DNA of 63,494 nt, from assembly GCF_012927045.1 (NCBI RefSeq), contig NZ_JABBFW010000031.1:1-63494 (forward strand). The letters run 5' to 3'. This DNA is from Azohydromonas caseinilytica. GTDB lineage: Bacteria; Pseudomonadota; Gammaproteobacteria; Burkholderiales; Burkholderiaceae_C. Every line of letters starts with the position of its first letter. The stretch's first letter is position 1. Below the pieces are notes generated by a model, which saw only the letters and a program-made list of their open reading frames with translations, searched no databases and had not been told where the DNA came from. Of the stretch, positions 46,711 through 57,711 are shown in pieces. The translations under genes and the position numbers were made by a program.

Positions 46711-48511
46711 CGACGTTCTCCAGGGTCACGATCACGCCGTCGGGCTGCAGCTCGCCTTCGGCGCGCAGCTCGAACACCACCTGGCCCGCCAGCGGCGGCC
46801 TGGCTGCCGGTTCCGCGCCGAAATGCGCCGCCAGCCGCAGCGTGGCGCCGTCGCCCAGCCGCCACACCACCTGCAGCAGCCCGTCCTCGACGCGGTGCTT
46901 GCCGCCGCTGCCCATGCCGGCCAGGCGCGGCGTGATCCACTGCCGCCGCAGGGCCAGCAGCTGCCGGATCAGCGCCAGGCGCCGCGCATGCGGCTCGCGC
47001 GTGCGCTCCTCCCAGTCCGGGCGGCTCACGGTGAAAGTGGCCTCGGCGTTGGGGTCGGGGATGCTGGCGCGCGCCTCCTCGCTCTTGAAGGCTTCGAAGC
47101 CGCCGAACTCCTCGCGCCGGCCCTTGGACACCGCCGCAGCCAGCTCGGGGCCGAAGTCGCAGAAGTAGAGGAAGGGCGCCGCGGCCGCGTACTCCTCGCC
47201 CATGTAGAGCATGGGGATGTGCGGCGACAGCAGCAGGCAGGCGTAGAGCGCGTCCAGCCGCTGCGACGGGCCCAGGTCGCTGATGCGCTCGCCGAAGGCG
47301 CGGTTGCCGATCTGGTCGTGGTTCTGCAGGAAGGACACGAAGGCCATGGAGGGCAGCTGCGCGCTGGGCTCGCCGCGCGGCTCGCCCTTGCGGAAGGGCG
47401 AGGGGTCGCCCTGGTAAGCGAAGCCCTCGGCCAGGCAGCGGCCCAGCGTCGCCACCGGGTCCTCGGCGTAGTCGGCGTAGTAGCCGTCGCGCTGCCCGGT
47501 GGCCAGCACGTGGGCGGCGTGGTGGAAGTCGTCGTTCCACTGCGCATCGGCGCCGGTGGGCTGGCCCTGCTCGTCGCGCTCCAGGAAGCGCGCGGTGTTG
47601 GCGTCGTTCTCCAGCACCAGGTGCACCTGGCGGAAGCGCCCCGGGCCCGCGCGCAGCCGGCGCCCGACCTCCATGGCGATGTGCGTGGCCGAGTCGTCGG
47701 CGATGGCGTGCACCGCGTCCATGCGCAGCCCGTCGAAGTGGTACTCCTCGACCCAGTACAGCGCGTTGGACACGAAGAACTCGCGCACCGTGGCGCTGTG
47801 CTCGCCGTCGAAGTTGATGGCCGCGCCCCAGGGCGTCTGGTGCGCGGGGTTGAAGAAAGGCTTGCAGTAGGCGTGCAGGTAGTTGCCTTCGGGGCCGAAG
47901 TGGTTGTAGACCACATCGACCAGCACCATCAGCCCCAGCCGGTGCGCCTCGTCCACGAAGCGCTTGAGGTCCTCGGGACGGCCGTAGCCGGCTTCCGGGG
48001 CGAAGTGCAGCACGCCGTCGTAGCCCCAGCCGCGCCGGCCCGGGAATTCGGCCAGCGGCATCAGCTCCACGGCCGTGATGCCCAGCTCCGCCAGCTCCGG
48101 CAGGCGCTGCATGGCCGCGGCGTAGCTGCCTTCGGGCGTGAAGGTGCCCAGGTGCAGCTCGTACACCACCGCCTCGTGCCAGGGCCGGCCGCGCCAGCCG
48201 CTGTCGGCCCAGGCGTAGCCATGCGGGTCGATCACCTCGCTGGGGCCGTGCACGTCCTCGGGGTTGAAGCGCGAGGCCGGGTCGGGTACCGCCAGCCCGT
48301 CGGGCAGCAGGAAGCGGTAGCGCGTGCCGGCGCGGGCCTCGGGCACGGCCAGCTCGTGCCAGCCGCCGTCGCGGGCTTCCATGGGCAGCCGGCGCGGCCC
48401 GCCGGATTCTTCGAGCTGCAGCTGCAGCGACGGGACATCGGGCGCCCACAGGCGAAAGCGCACGCCGCCGCCGTCATCGAGCAGCGTGGCGCCGAAAGGC
48501 ATGGAGTGCAT
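46703..48511 (-). CDS. treZ: Maltooligosyltrehalose trehalohydrolase
   Basis: A 602-residue GH13_10 enzyme releasing trehalose from the TreY product. An N-terminal CBM48-like beta domain (about 1-95) precedes a TIM barrel with GITAVELMPLAEFPGRRGWGYDG, DVVYNHFGPEGNY, GLRMDAVHAI (nucleophile Asp), LVLENDANTARFL (acid/base Glu) and FLQNHDQIGNR. Length is normal. A second ATG lies 9 bases in. It is downstream of glgX on the same strand. Confidence 0.93.
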   Translation of the reverse strand: MHSMPFGATLLDDGGGVRFRLWAPDVPSLQLQLEESGGPRRLPMEARDGGWHELAVPEARAGTRYRFLLPDGLAVPDPASRFNPEDVHGPSEVIDPHGYAWADSGWRGRPWHEAVVYELHLGTFTPEGSYAAAMQRLPELAELGITAVELMPLAEFPGRRGWGYDGVLHFAPEAGYGRPEDLKRFVDEAHRLGLMVLVDVVYNHFGPEGNYLHAYCKPFFNPAHQTPWGAAINFDGEHSATVREFFVSNALYWVEEYHFDGLRMDAVHAIADDSATHIAMEVGRRLRAGPGRFRQVHLVLENDANTARFLERDEQGQPTGADAQWNDDFHHAAHVLATGQRDGYYADYAEDPVATLGRCLAEGFAYQGDPSPFRKGEPRGEPSAQLPSMAFVSFLQNHDQIGNRAFGERISDLGPSQRLDALYACLLLSPHIPMLYMGEEYAAAAPFLYFCDFGPELAAAVSKGRREEFGGFEAFKSEEARASIPDPNAEATFTVSRPDWEERTREPHARRLALIRQLLALRRQWITPRLAGMGSGGKHRVEDGLLQVVWRLGDGATLRLAAHFGAEPAARPPLAGQVVFELRAEGELQPDGVIVTLENVDG

Positions 48512-48581
48512 GGGGAAGTCTCTCGGGAAGGGTGGGTTGAAGGGGCGGGCAGCCGCGTGCGCCGGCTGCCGCGAGGACGGG

Positions 48582-50714
<2,133 letters not shown>

Positions 50715-51099
50715 TGCGGCTGCGCCTGAGCAATTCCGGCGCCTGCGCGGCACCGGATGTCCGGACATGCGGGGCACAGGCGGCAGCCGCGCCGGGGCGG
50801 CGCACCAAGTCCGGCACTGGGCGGGGCGCGGCAGCCGTGCGCCGGCGCCCGGGAAATGCTGCCGCTGTCCATTTGCGGGCGCGCCTGCCGGCAATCCGAA
50901 ACAGGACGCGGCTGCCCCGGCCGCAGGTCTCGTGCGGCGGGGTTGTCTTGATTTCCAGGCGCCCGGCAGGCTGCCTGGTCTGGAAGTCAGGGCGGCACGG
51001 CGGAGAAGGCCCGTGCCGCCCGCGCCGGGGGGCGCGCTTGCTCCAAGCCTCCCGGCGGAGCCCGGCCGTCAGGCCGCGCCCAGCCTGATCGCTGCCGCG
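50715..51099. other. Region between glgX start and ackA stop
   Basis: No gene seen in 385 bases. A 9-base inverted repeat, GGCGGCACG (50991-50999) and CGTGCCGCC (51012-51020), lies about 80 bases after the ackA stop and could end the ackA operon. A 6-base repeat CCAGGC/GCCTGG lies at 50955-50978. Confidence 0.4.
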
Positions 51100-52296
51100 T
51101 CAGCCGTTGGCCGGCAGCACCACCAGGCGGGCTGCGTCCTGGGCCGCGACGCGGCCCTCGTCGGTGGGCACCACCCAGAGCTGCACCGCGCTGTCGCTCG
51201 CGTGGATGGCCATGGCCTCGGTGCCGGTGGCGCGCGCGTTGGCCTGCGCGTCGATGCGCACGCCCAGCCAGGCCAGGCGCGCGGCCACGTCGGCGCGCAG
51301 CTGCACGTCGTGCTCGCCGATGCCGCCGCTGAAAGCCAGCGCGTCCAGCCCGCCCAGGCAGGCCGTGAGCGCGCCGGTCTCGCGCACCACGCGGTGCGTG
51401 TACAGGTCGATGGCGAGCTGGGCCTCGGGGCTGTCGCTGCCGCGCAGGCGGCGCATGTCGGCCGTCAGGCCCGAGACGCCCAGCAGGCCGCTTTCCTTGT
51501 AGAGCAGCTTCTGGATGCGGTCGTGCGTCCAGCCGTGCTCCATCAGGTACAGCAGCACGCCGGCGTCCAGCGCGCCGCAGCGCGAGCCCATCATCAGCCC
51601 CTCCACCGCGGAGAAGCCCATGGTGGTGGCGACGCTGCGGCCCTCGCTCACGGCGCACAGGCTGGAGCCGTTGCCCAGGTGCGCCATCACCAGCCGGCCC
51701 TCGCTGTGCGCGCCCAAGCGGCGCAGCTCGCCCTGGATGAACTGGTACGACAGCCCGTGGAAGCCGTAGCGGCGCACGCCCTCGTCGCGCAGCGACTTGG
51801 GCAGCGCGAAGCTGTATTCCACCTCCGGCAGCGAGGCGTGGAAGGCGGTGTCGAAGCAGGCCACCTGCGGCAGCCCGGGCAGCACGCGCATGAAGGCGCG
51901 GATGCCGTCCAGGTTGTGCGGCTGGTGCAGCGGCGCCAGCGGGCACAGCGGCTGCAGGTCCTTGAGCACCTGCGGCGTGACCAGCACGCTCTGGCGGTAT
52001 TGCGCGCCGCCGTGCACCACGCGGTGCGCCACGGCCTCGATGCGCAGCGCCGCGCCCTCGGTCTCCAGCAGCTCGCTCAAGCTCACCAGCGCCTGCGCGA
52101 ACGGATCGGCCCCGGCGGCGAGCTCGCGCTGCTGGGCGCGCCCGCCGGCCTTGGCCCAGCCCAGGCGCAGTTGGCCCTGGGGCTCCAGCCCCTCGAAGCT
52201 GCCGCTGAGCAGCGCGGACTGCACCACGCCGTCACGCAGGGGGTAGACGGCAAACTTCAACGTCGACGAGCCGGCATTGACGGCAAGGATGCCCAT
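51100..52296 (-). CDS. ackA: Acetate kinase
   Basis: A 398-residue enzyme converting acetyl phosphate plus ADP to acetate plus ATP. ASKHA-fold motifs: MGILAVNAGSSTLKFAVY at the N-terminus (phosphate 1), VAHRVVHGGA, HLGNGSSLCAV, TTMGFSAVEGLMMGSRCGALDAG, RLRGSDSPEAQLAI and the C-terminal FSGGIGEHD. Length is typical. It follows the MaoC-Pta fusion by 4 bases, forming a classical acetyl-CoA to acetate operon. Confidence 0.95.
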   Translation of the reverse strand: MGILAVNAGSSTLKFAVYPLRDGVVQSALLSGSFEGLEPQGQLRLGWAKAGGRAQQRELAAGADPFAQALVSLSELLETEGAALRIEAVAHRVVHGGAQYRQSVLVTPQVLKDLQPLCPLAPLHQPHNLDGIRAFMRVLPGLPQVACFDTAFHASLPEVEYSFALPKSLRDEGVRRYGFHGLSYQFIQGELRRLGAHSEGRLVMAHLGNGSSLCAVSEGRSVATTMGFSAVEGLMMGSRCGALDAGVLLYLMEHGWTHDRIQKLLYKESGLLGVSGLTADMRRLRGSDSPEAQLAIDLYTHRVVRETGALTACLGGLDALAFSGGIGEHDVQLRADVAARLAWLGVRIDAQANARATGTEAMAIHASDSAVQLWVVPTDEGRVAAQDAARLVVLPANG

Positions 52297-52300
52297 GGCG

Positions 52301-53734
52301 TCAGCCCTCCTGGTGCCAGTTCTTGCGCGCGTGGTCGCGGCGCGCGTTGTGCGCCACGAGCTTGGCCAGCAGCGCGGAGGCCACGCGGGCGTCCGGGCCG
52401 TCGGCGCGGCTGGTCAGGGCGATGGGCACGCGCGCGCCCAGCACCACGCCCGCGCCGGTGGCGCCGGCCAGGTACTCCAGCTGCTTGGCCAGCATGTTGC
52501 CGGCCTCCAGGTCGGGCACGGCCAGGATGTCCACGTCGCCGGCCACGGGCGACTCGATGTGCTTGATCGAGGCCGCCTGCGCCGAGATGGCGTTGTCGAA
52601 GGCCAGCGGGCCGTCGAGCACACCGCCGTTGATCTGGCCGCGGTCGGCCATCTTGCACAGCGCCGCCGCGTCCAGCGTGGAGGGCATGGAGGGGTTGACC
52701 GTCTCCACCGCCGCCAGGATCGCGACCTTGGGCTGGTCGATGCCCGTCATGCGCGCGAAGTCGATGGCGTTCTGGATGATGTCCTTCTTCTCCAGCAGCG
52801 TGGGCTGGATGTTGAGCGCGGCATCGGTGATGAGGATGGGCTTGCGGTACAGCGGCACGTCGAAGCGGAACACGTGCGACATGCGCCGGCCCGTGCGCAG
52901 CGGCTTTTGCGCCAGCACCGCGTGGATGAGCTCGTCGGTGTGCAGGCTGCCCTTCATCAGCATCTCGACCTCGCCCTTGGCGGCCATCTCGGCGGCCTTC
53001 TCGGCCGCGGCATGGGAGTAGGGCACGTCGATGATGCGCACGCTGCCCAGGTCGATGCCGGCCTGCTCGGCCACGCGGCGGATGCGCTCCTCGGGGCCGA
53101 TGAGCACCGGGTCGATCAAGTCCAACTGCGCGGCGTCGATGGCACCGGACAGCGACTCGGCGTCGCAGGGATGCACCACCGCGCACTTGGCCGCCGGGAT
53201 GTCGGCGCCCAGCGCCAGCAGCGCGCGCAGCCGCGCCTGGGCGTCGAAGAGGTGGATCTGCGGCGCCTTGTCGCGCGGCAGCTTGACCTTGGTGGTGGGC
53301 GCGAGCACGCGGGCCTTGCCGTAGAGCACGCAGGCGCCTTTCTGGTTGACAACCTCGCAGTCCAGCTCCACGCGCTTCTTGGCGTCGTCCTTGGCCGCCA
53401 CCTTCACCGTGACCGTCAGCGTGTCGGCGATGCGCACGGGCTTGGTGAAGTGCAGGTCCTGCTCCAGGTAGATGGTGCCCGGGCCGGGGAAGACCGTGCC
53501 CAGCAGCGCCGAGATCAGCGAGCCGCCCCACATGCCGTGTGCGATGACGCCGTGGAACAGCGTGTCGGCGGCGTACTCGGCGTTGAGGTGCGCGGGGTTG
53601 GTGTCGCCGGAGACGGCAGCGAAGGCCTGGATATCGGCGCCGGTGATGGTGCGCGTCAGGCTCGCGCTCTGGCCGACGCTGATCTCGTCGTAGGTGGTGT
53701 TCTCTATGTAGTCGGTTTCAAGCAGGGCGTTCAT
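52301..53734 (-). CDS. MaoC-like hydratase fused to phosphate acetyl/butyryltransferase
   Basis: A 477-residue bifunctional protein. The MaoC (R-specific enoyl-CoA hydratase) part covers about 10-140: GQSASLTRTITGADIQAFAAVSGDTNPAHL (catalytic Asp/His pattern), FHGVIAHGMWGGSLISALLGTVFPGPG. The phosphate acyltransferase domain covers about 165-470: LIDPVLIGPEERI, EVEMLMKGSLHTDELIHAVL, HVFRFDVPLYRKPILITDAALNIQP, SDPVAGDVDILAVPDLEAGNMLAKQL-like and GVVLGARVPIALTSRAD. In short, it couples enoyl-CoA hydration to acyl-phosphate formation. It is followed by ackA, with fabI and phaC upstream, suggesting acyl-CoA routing to PHA or acetate. Confidence 0.9.
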   Translation of the reverse strand: MNALLETDYIENTTYDEISVGQSASLTRTITGADIQAFAAVSGDTNPAHLNAEYAADTLFHGVIAHGMWGGSLISALLGTVFPGPGTIYLEQDLHFTKPVRIADTLTVTVKVAAKDDAKKRVELDCEVVNQKGACVLYGKARVLAPTTKVKLPRDKAPQIHLFDAQARLRALLALGADIPAAKCAVVHPCDAESLSGAIDAAQLDLIDPVLIGPEERIRRVAEQAGIDLGSVRIIDVPYSHAAAEKAAEMAAKGEVEMLMKGSLHTDELIHAVLAQKPLRTGRRMSHVFRFDVPLYRKPILITDAALNIQPTLLEKKDIIQNAIDFARMTGIDQPKVAILAAVETVNPSMPSTLDAAALCKMADRGQINGGVLDGPLAFDNAISAQAASIKHIESPVAGDVDILAVPDLEAGNMLAKQLEYLAGATGAGVVLGARVPIALTSRADGPDARVASALLAKLVAHNARRDHARKNWHQEG

Positions 53735-53770
53735 GGGGTTCGTGACGGTTGTTCTGTTGGAGCCAAGAGT

Positions 53771-53846
53771 CCCGTTCGGGCTGAGCCTGTCGAAGCCCTG
53801 CGGCCCGGTCGAGCGGCAGACCTTTCGACAAGCTCAGGGCGAACGG
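53771..53846. repeat. Dispersed inverted repeat
   Basis: CCGTTCGGGCTGAGCCTGTC (from 53772) and its partner GACAAGCTCAGGGCGAACGG (53827-53846) are inverted arms about 35 bases apart. Arms of this kind are repeated widely in many betaproteobacterial genomes (established in general; not counted here). It lies between fabI and the MaoC-Pta gene and may end transcription. Confidence 0.6.
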
Positions 53847-53861
53847 AAAACAAATTTCAGG

Positions 53862-54674
53862 TCACGCCACCGCGTGGCAGCCGGCGTCCACGTAGATGGT
53901 CTGACCGGTCATGCCCGAGGCGGCGTCGCTGCACAGGAAGCTGGTGAGCTGGGCGATCTCGTCGAGCGTGACGGCGCGCTGCAGCGGCGACTTGGCCACC
54001 GCGCCGGCCATGAGCTCGTCGAAGCCGGCGATGCCCGAGGCGGCGCGGGTGTGGATCGGGCCGGGCGAGACCGCGTGCACGCGGATGCCCTGCGGGCCCA
54101 GCTCCAGCGCCATGTAGCGCACCAGCGACTCCAGCGCGGCCTTGACCGGGCCCATCAGCCCGTAGTGCGGCACGGCCTCGTCGGCGCCCAGGTAGCTCAT
54201 GGTGATGATGGCGCCGCCCTGCGTCATGTGCGGCGCGCACAGCTTGGCCAGCGTGGCCAGCGAGTGGCACGACACCTCCATGGCACGGGCGAAGCCGGTG
54301 GAGGAGCTGTCGATGACGCGGCCGTGCAGGTCCTCCAGCGGAGCCCAGGCGATGGAGTGGATGACGAAGTCCAGGCGGCCGAGCTTCTCCACCGCGAAGT
54401 CCACCAGCGCCTGCAGCTCGCCGGGGTTCTCGACGTTGCAGGGCTTGAGCGGGATGCCCGCGGGCTCGGTCAGCGGCTGCACGAAGCGCAGCGCCTTGTC
54501 GTTGAGGCAGGACACGACCACGTCGGCGCCCTGCGCCTTGGCCAGCTCGGCGCAGCCCCAGGCGATGCTGTGCTCGTTGGCCACGCCCACGACGAGGCCC
54601 TTCTTGCCGGCCAGGCCCATGCGCGCCAGGCGCTCGGCGAGGTTCCGGGTGGAGGTGCTGATGGCTTGATCCAT
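53862..54674 (-). CDS. fabI: Enoyl-ACP reductase FabI
   Basis: A 270-residue NADH-dependent SDR completing fatty-acid elongation. LAGKKGLVVGVANEHSIAWGCA is the FabI nucleotide fold, FVIHSIAWAP the central strand, and MSYLGADEAVPHYGLMGPVKAALES carries both FabI Tyr and the Tyr-x6-Lys catalytic pair. GIRVHAVSPGPIHTRAASGI and GMTGQTIYVDAGCH complete it. The first 18 residues (MDQAISTSTRNLAERLARM) extend beyond the usual E. coli start. It is upstream of the MaoC-Pta gene on the same strand. A second fabI elsewhere in the genome is possible. Confidence 0.92.
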   Translation of the reverse strand: MDQAISTSTRNLAERLARMGLAGKKGLVVGVANEHSIAWGCAELAKAQGADVVVSCLNDKALRFVQPLTEPAGIPLKPCNVENPGELQALVDFAVEKLGRLDFVIHSIAWAPLEDLHGRVIDSSSTGFARAMEVSCHSLATLAKLCAPHMTQGGAIITMSYLGADEAVPHYGLMGPVKAALESLVRYMALELGPQGIRVHAVSPGPIHTRAASGIAGFDELMAGAVAKSPLQRAVTLDEIAQLTSFLCSDAASGMTGQTIYVDAGCHAVA

Positions 54675-54791
54675 GATGTTCTCAACCAGTTCGGTGACGT
54701 GCTTCGCTGGCGAAGCGGATGTCGGGTGGAATGTCAGCCGCCTGGGCGCCGCCGCTCGGCAGGCCGGCGGCGCCCGGTTGGCCGGGATTGT

Positions 54792-55217
54792 TCAGAGGAC
54801 GTGTGACAGCCCGAGGTCGGGCATGGCGGGGCCGAAGCCCTCGCGCTGCAGCTGCGCGTTGGCCGCGTCCAGCAGCTCCTGCGTGGCCTTGGCGCCCACC
54901 GCGCCGGCCAGGCGGCTGCACAGCTGGTAGCGCAGCACCAGCAGCGCGCGCAGCTCGTCCCACAGGTGCGCGCTGCGGCGCTCGGGCCCGCGGTAGTCGG
55001 GGCTGCCGCCGCCGCGGTTGCGCCGCTCCACGGCCACGGGCGGGGCGGGCGGGCGCTGCAGCACGCGCTCCACGTCGGCCGCCGTCTCCAGCGGCACGCG
55101 CAGCGCGATCGAGAGCTGCGCGATGCGCGCCTGCAGCGCCTGCAGCTCGCCGTCCAGGCGGTGCAGCAGGTCGGTGTCGGGGCGCTCGCCCAGCAGTGCG
55201 CTGCGCTCAGTCCGCAT
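54792..55217 (-). CDS. Unknown protein overlapping the PHA synthase gene
   Basis: A 141-residue cytoplasmic protein. A helical start (LLGERPDTDLLHRLDGELQALQARIAQLSIALRVPLETAADVERVLQ), a Pro/Arg/Gly linker (PPAPPVAVERRNRGGGSPDYRGPERRSA) and another helical half (HLWDELRALLVLRYQLCSRLAGAVGAKATQELLDAANAQL). No named domain recognised. ATG at 55217 overlaps the phaC stop by 11 bases, so it is cotranslated with phaC; granule-associated (phasin-like or regulatory) is a guess from position and helical character. An ATG at 55226 is an alternative. Confidence 0.6.
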   Translation of the reverse strand: MRTERSALLGERPDTDLLHRLDGELQALQARIAQLSIALRVPLETAADVERVLQRPPAPPVAVERRNRGGGSPDYRGPERRSAHLWDELRALLVLRYQLCSRLAGAVGAKATQELLDAANAQLQREGFGPAMPDLGLSHVL

Positions 55218-57195
55218 AGCGCACATGCACGTACTCGCCGGGCGCGTCGCACAGCGCCGCGTCGGCCGGAATGGGCGGCGCCGGCACGCGGGCCGAGGAG
55301 TGATCGACCAGCCACGCGCTCCAGGCCTCCCACCACGAGCCCTCGTGCACCGGGGCGCCGGCGGCGTAGTCCTCGGGCGTGACGTAGCCCTGGCCGCGCG
55401 TGCGCCGCGTGAGCTGGTAGCTGCGCCGCGCATGCCCGGGCTCGGAGACGACGCCCGCGTTGTGCCCGCCGCTGGCCAGCACGAAGGTGGTGTCGGTGTC
55501 GGTGAGCAGGTGGATCTTGTAGACCGACTTCCACGGCGCGACATGGTCGCGCGAGGTGCCCACCACGAACATCGGCGCGTGGATGTCCGACAGCGCCACC
55601 GCCGCGTCGCCCACGCGGTAGCGGCCCGCCGCCAGCGCGTTGTTGAGGTAGAGCGACTGCAGGTACTCGGAGTGCATGCGCTCGGGCAGCCGCGTCACGT
55701 CGGCGTTCCAGCTCATCAGGTCGTTGGGCTGGTCTTGCTTGCCCAGCAGGTAGCGGCGCACGTTGCGCGCCCAGATCAGGTCGCGCGAGCCCAGGAACTG
55801 GAACGAGCCCGCCATCTGCTTGCCGCTGAGGAAGCCCGTGCGCGCCATCTCCTCGCGCAGCGTGCGCAGCTGGTCGTCGTCGATGAACACGCCCAGCTGG
55901 CCCGGCTCGGAAAAGTCGGTGAGCGTGGTCAGCAGCGTGACGCTGGCCAGCTCGGGCAGGTCGGCGGCGGTGTCGGAATGGCGGCGGTGCGGCTGGGCAT
56001 CGCCGGCCTTGAGGCCCGCCAGCGCCGCCGCCACGATGGCCAGGAAGGTGCCGCCCAGGCAGTAGCCCGCGGCGTGGATGCGCCGCGCGCCGCTGAGGCG
56101 CCCGACCGCCGCCATGGCGTCCATCACGCCGCTGTGCAGGTAGTCGCGCATGCCCAGGTCGCGGTCGGGCTCGTCGGGGTTGCGCCAGGAGACGATGTAG
56201 ACCGTGTGCCCCTGGCCCACGAGGTAGCGCACCATGGAGTTCTGCGGCGACAGGTCCAGGATGTAGTACTTCATGATGCACGAGGGCACGACCAGCACCG
56301 GCTCCGGATGCACCGTCGCGGTCGTGGGCTCGTAGCGGATGAGCTCGATGAGGCGGTTGCGGTACACCACCTTGCCCGGCGTGACACCCACGTCGATGCC
56401 CACGCGGTAGGGCAGCGGCTGCAGCGCCGCGGCGGCCTCCTCGCCCTGCGCGCCCTGCGCGGCCTGCTGCGCCACATCCTGGCCCAGCAGCTGCAGCCCC
56501 TGCAGCAGGCTCTGGCCGCCGCTATCGCGCGCGGCCTGCCGCACCAGCGGGTTGGTGGCGGCCCAGTTCGACGGCGACACCGAATCCAGCCACTGCCGGG
56601 TGAAGAAGTTCACCAGCTGGGCATGGTGGCGCGCGACGCCGTCCACCTGGACGGCCTGCTCCCACCAGGCGCAGGCGGCCTTGTACTGGCTCTTGAAGGC
56701 GTTGAACGGCCACTGCTCCCACGCCGGATCGCGGAAGCGGTCGTCCGTCTCGCGGCGCGGCGGCGTGCCGGGTTGCTGCTGCAACGAGGCGGCGGCCAGC
56801 TCCAGCGCCAGTTGGCCCAGGGTGGACTGACGGCCCGGCGAGGCGGCCAGGTGCATGGACCAGTCGGCCCAGGCCAGCGTCAGGCTGATAGGCGACAGCC
56901 CCATTGCCGCGCGCGACAGCAGCGCGTGCGCGCTCTGGTCCAGGCGCTGCGCGGCCAGCAGCCCGGGCGCCGGCTGGGCCACCGCGGCGGAGGCGGCAGG
57001 TACGGGAAGGGTTGCGAGCGCGGCGGAGGCGGCCGGCGCTGCCGGTGCGTCGGCGGGGCTGCCGGCGGCCGGTGCGGACTTCTTGCGGGACATGCTCTTG
57101 GCGGCCGGCGAGGCCGGGCGCGTGACTTCAAGCAAGGCATCGGCGTGCTCGGCCGTGGTCTTGGTGTTCTTGGGCATCGGAAGCGGTTGGAACAT
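55207..57195 (-). CDS. phaC: Class I polyhydroxyalkanoate synthase
   Basis: A 662-residue granule-bound enzyme polymerising 3-hydroxyacyl-CoA. A long Ala/Pro-rich N-terminus (about 1-70) precedes the PhaC-N domain (WEQWPFNAFKSQYKAACAWWEQAV) and the alpha/beta-hydrolase core: lipase-like box AAGYCLGGTF with catalytic Cys 379, Asp in GTSRDHVAPW, His in ASGGHNAGVV. PYRVGIDVGVTPGKVVYRNRLIELIRYEP and VLVVPSCIMKYYILDLSPQNSMVRYLVGQGHTVY are family blocks. The start is uncertain; MPKNTK at 57177 is an alternative. No phaA or phaB in the window. Confidence 0.92.
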   Translation of the reverse strand: MFQPLPMPKNTKTTAEHADALLEVTRPASPAAKSMSRKKSAPAAGSPADAPAAPAASAALATLPVPAASAAVAQPAPGLLAAQRLDQSAHALLSRAAMGLSPISLTLAWADWSMHLAASPGRQSTLGQLALELAAASLQQQPGTPPRRETDDRFRDPAWEQWPFNAFKSQYKAACAWWEQAVQVDGVARHHAQLVNFFTRQWLDSVSPSNWAATNPLVRQAARDSGGQSLLQGLQLLGQDVAQQAAQGAQGEEAAAALQPLPYRVGIDVGVTPGKVVYRNRLIELIRYEPTTATVHPEPVLVVPSCIMKYYILDLSPQNSMVRYLVGQGHTVYIVSWRNPDEPDRDLGMRDYLHSGVMDAMAAVGRLSGARRIHAAGYCLGGTFLAIVAAALAGLKAGDAQPHRRHSDTAADLPELASVTLLTTLTDFSEPGQLGVFIDDDQLRTLREEMARTGFLSGKQMAGSFQFLGSRDLIWARNVRRYLLGKQDQPNDLMSWNADVTRLPERMHSEYLQSLYLNNALAAGRYRVGDAAVALSDIHAPMFVVGTSRDHVAPWKSVYKIHLLTDTDTTFVLASGGHNAGVVSEPGHARRSYQLTRRTRGQGYVTPEDYAAGAPVHEGSWWEAWSAWLVDHSSARVPAPPIPADAALCDAPGEYVHVRYAD

Positions 57196-57711
57196 GACGA
57201 AACGCCCGGGGGCGGCTCGACCATGACTATCGACGGACAGCGCAATTCTTAATGATGCAAATGCGCCGGGATTCCGGCCAAATTGATTTCCGACAGGAAA
57301 TTCTCGGCGTTCCACGTCATCGGCCGGATGGTGCCGCCGTCGAGCCCGGCGCCGGAGAAATCAATGAATGCCGTCGAATATTTCACGGCATTTGTTCACG
57401 AAATTCTCTCTTGCGCGATATCGTTGACGTGCGTCAAAGACTTTTGATTGCCGGCCTATATTCGGCCCCGCGTCGGGCCATTTGATGGAATTTGTTGAAC
57501 CGGCAGCCATTTGGCTGCCCGGCATACAATTCCCGGCCACATCCAAAAGATAGGGCCCTGGGTGCATATATTGATGGTGTGCGCCGCCCGGGCCGGCTTG
57601 CCGCTTCACGGCACGGCGCCCGCGGTTTTGCGGGGCAGGCGCCGCAAGCCCGCCGGGCGGCCGGCCTCCGGCGAGGTGCGAATCAAACGGGAACGCGCGC
57701 GCCGGCCGGCT
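57196..57711. other. AT-richer gap between phaC and glgC
   Basis: A 516-base region between phaC (minus start) and glgC (minus stop) with no convincing gene. It contains the FNR box at 57424, a TATATT at 57457, and a hairpin GGCAGCCA/TGGCTGCC at 57502-57519. It may hold the phaC promoter, the glgC 3' end and possibly a plus-strand sRNA. Confidence 0.5.
57424..57437. promoter_or_regulatory. FNR/CRP-type box (TTGAC-N4-GTCAA)
   Basis: TTGACGTGCGTCAA is a perfect 14-base dyad of TTGA-N6-TCAA type. On the plus strand TATATT follows after 19 bases, near class II spacing; no known gene follows there. On the minus strand it is about 230 bases before phaC, with GAGAAT 15 bases on. Direction is undecided. 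Confidence 0.5.

Noticed and set aside
42022-46935. A 1637-codon plus-strand open frame opposite malQ-treY
   Set aside because: Composition is His/Arg/Gln/Ala-rich with no family match; the minus strand encodes two intact enzymes. High GC and few stops explain it.
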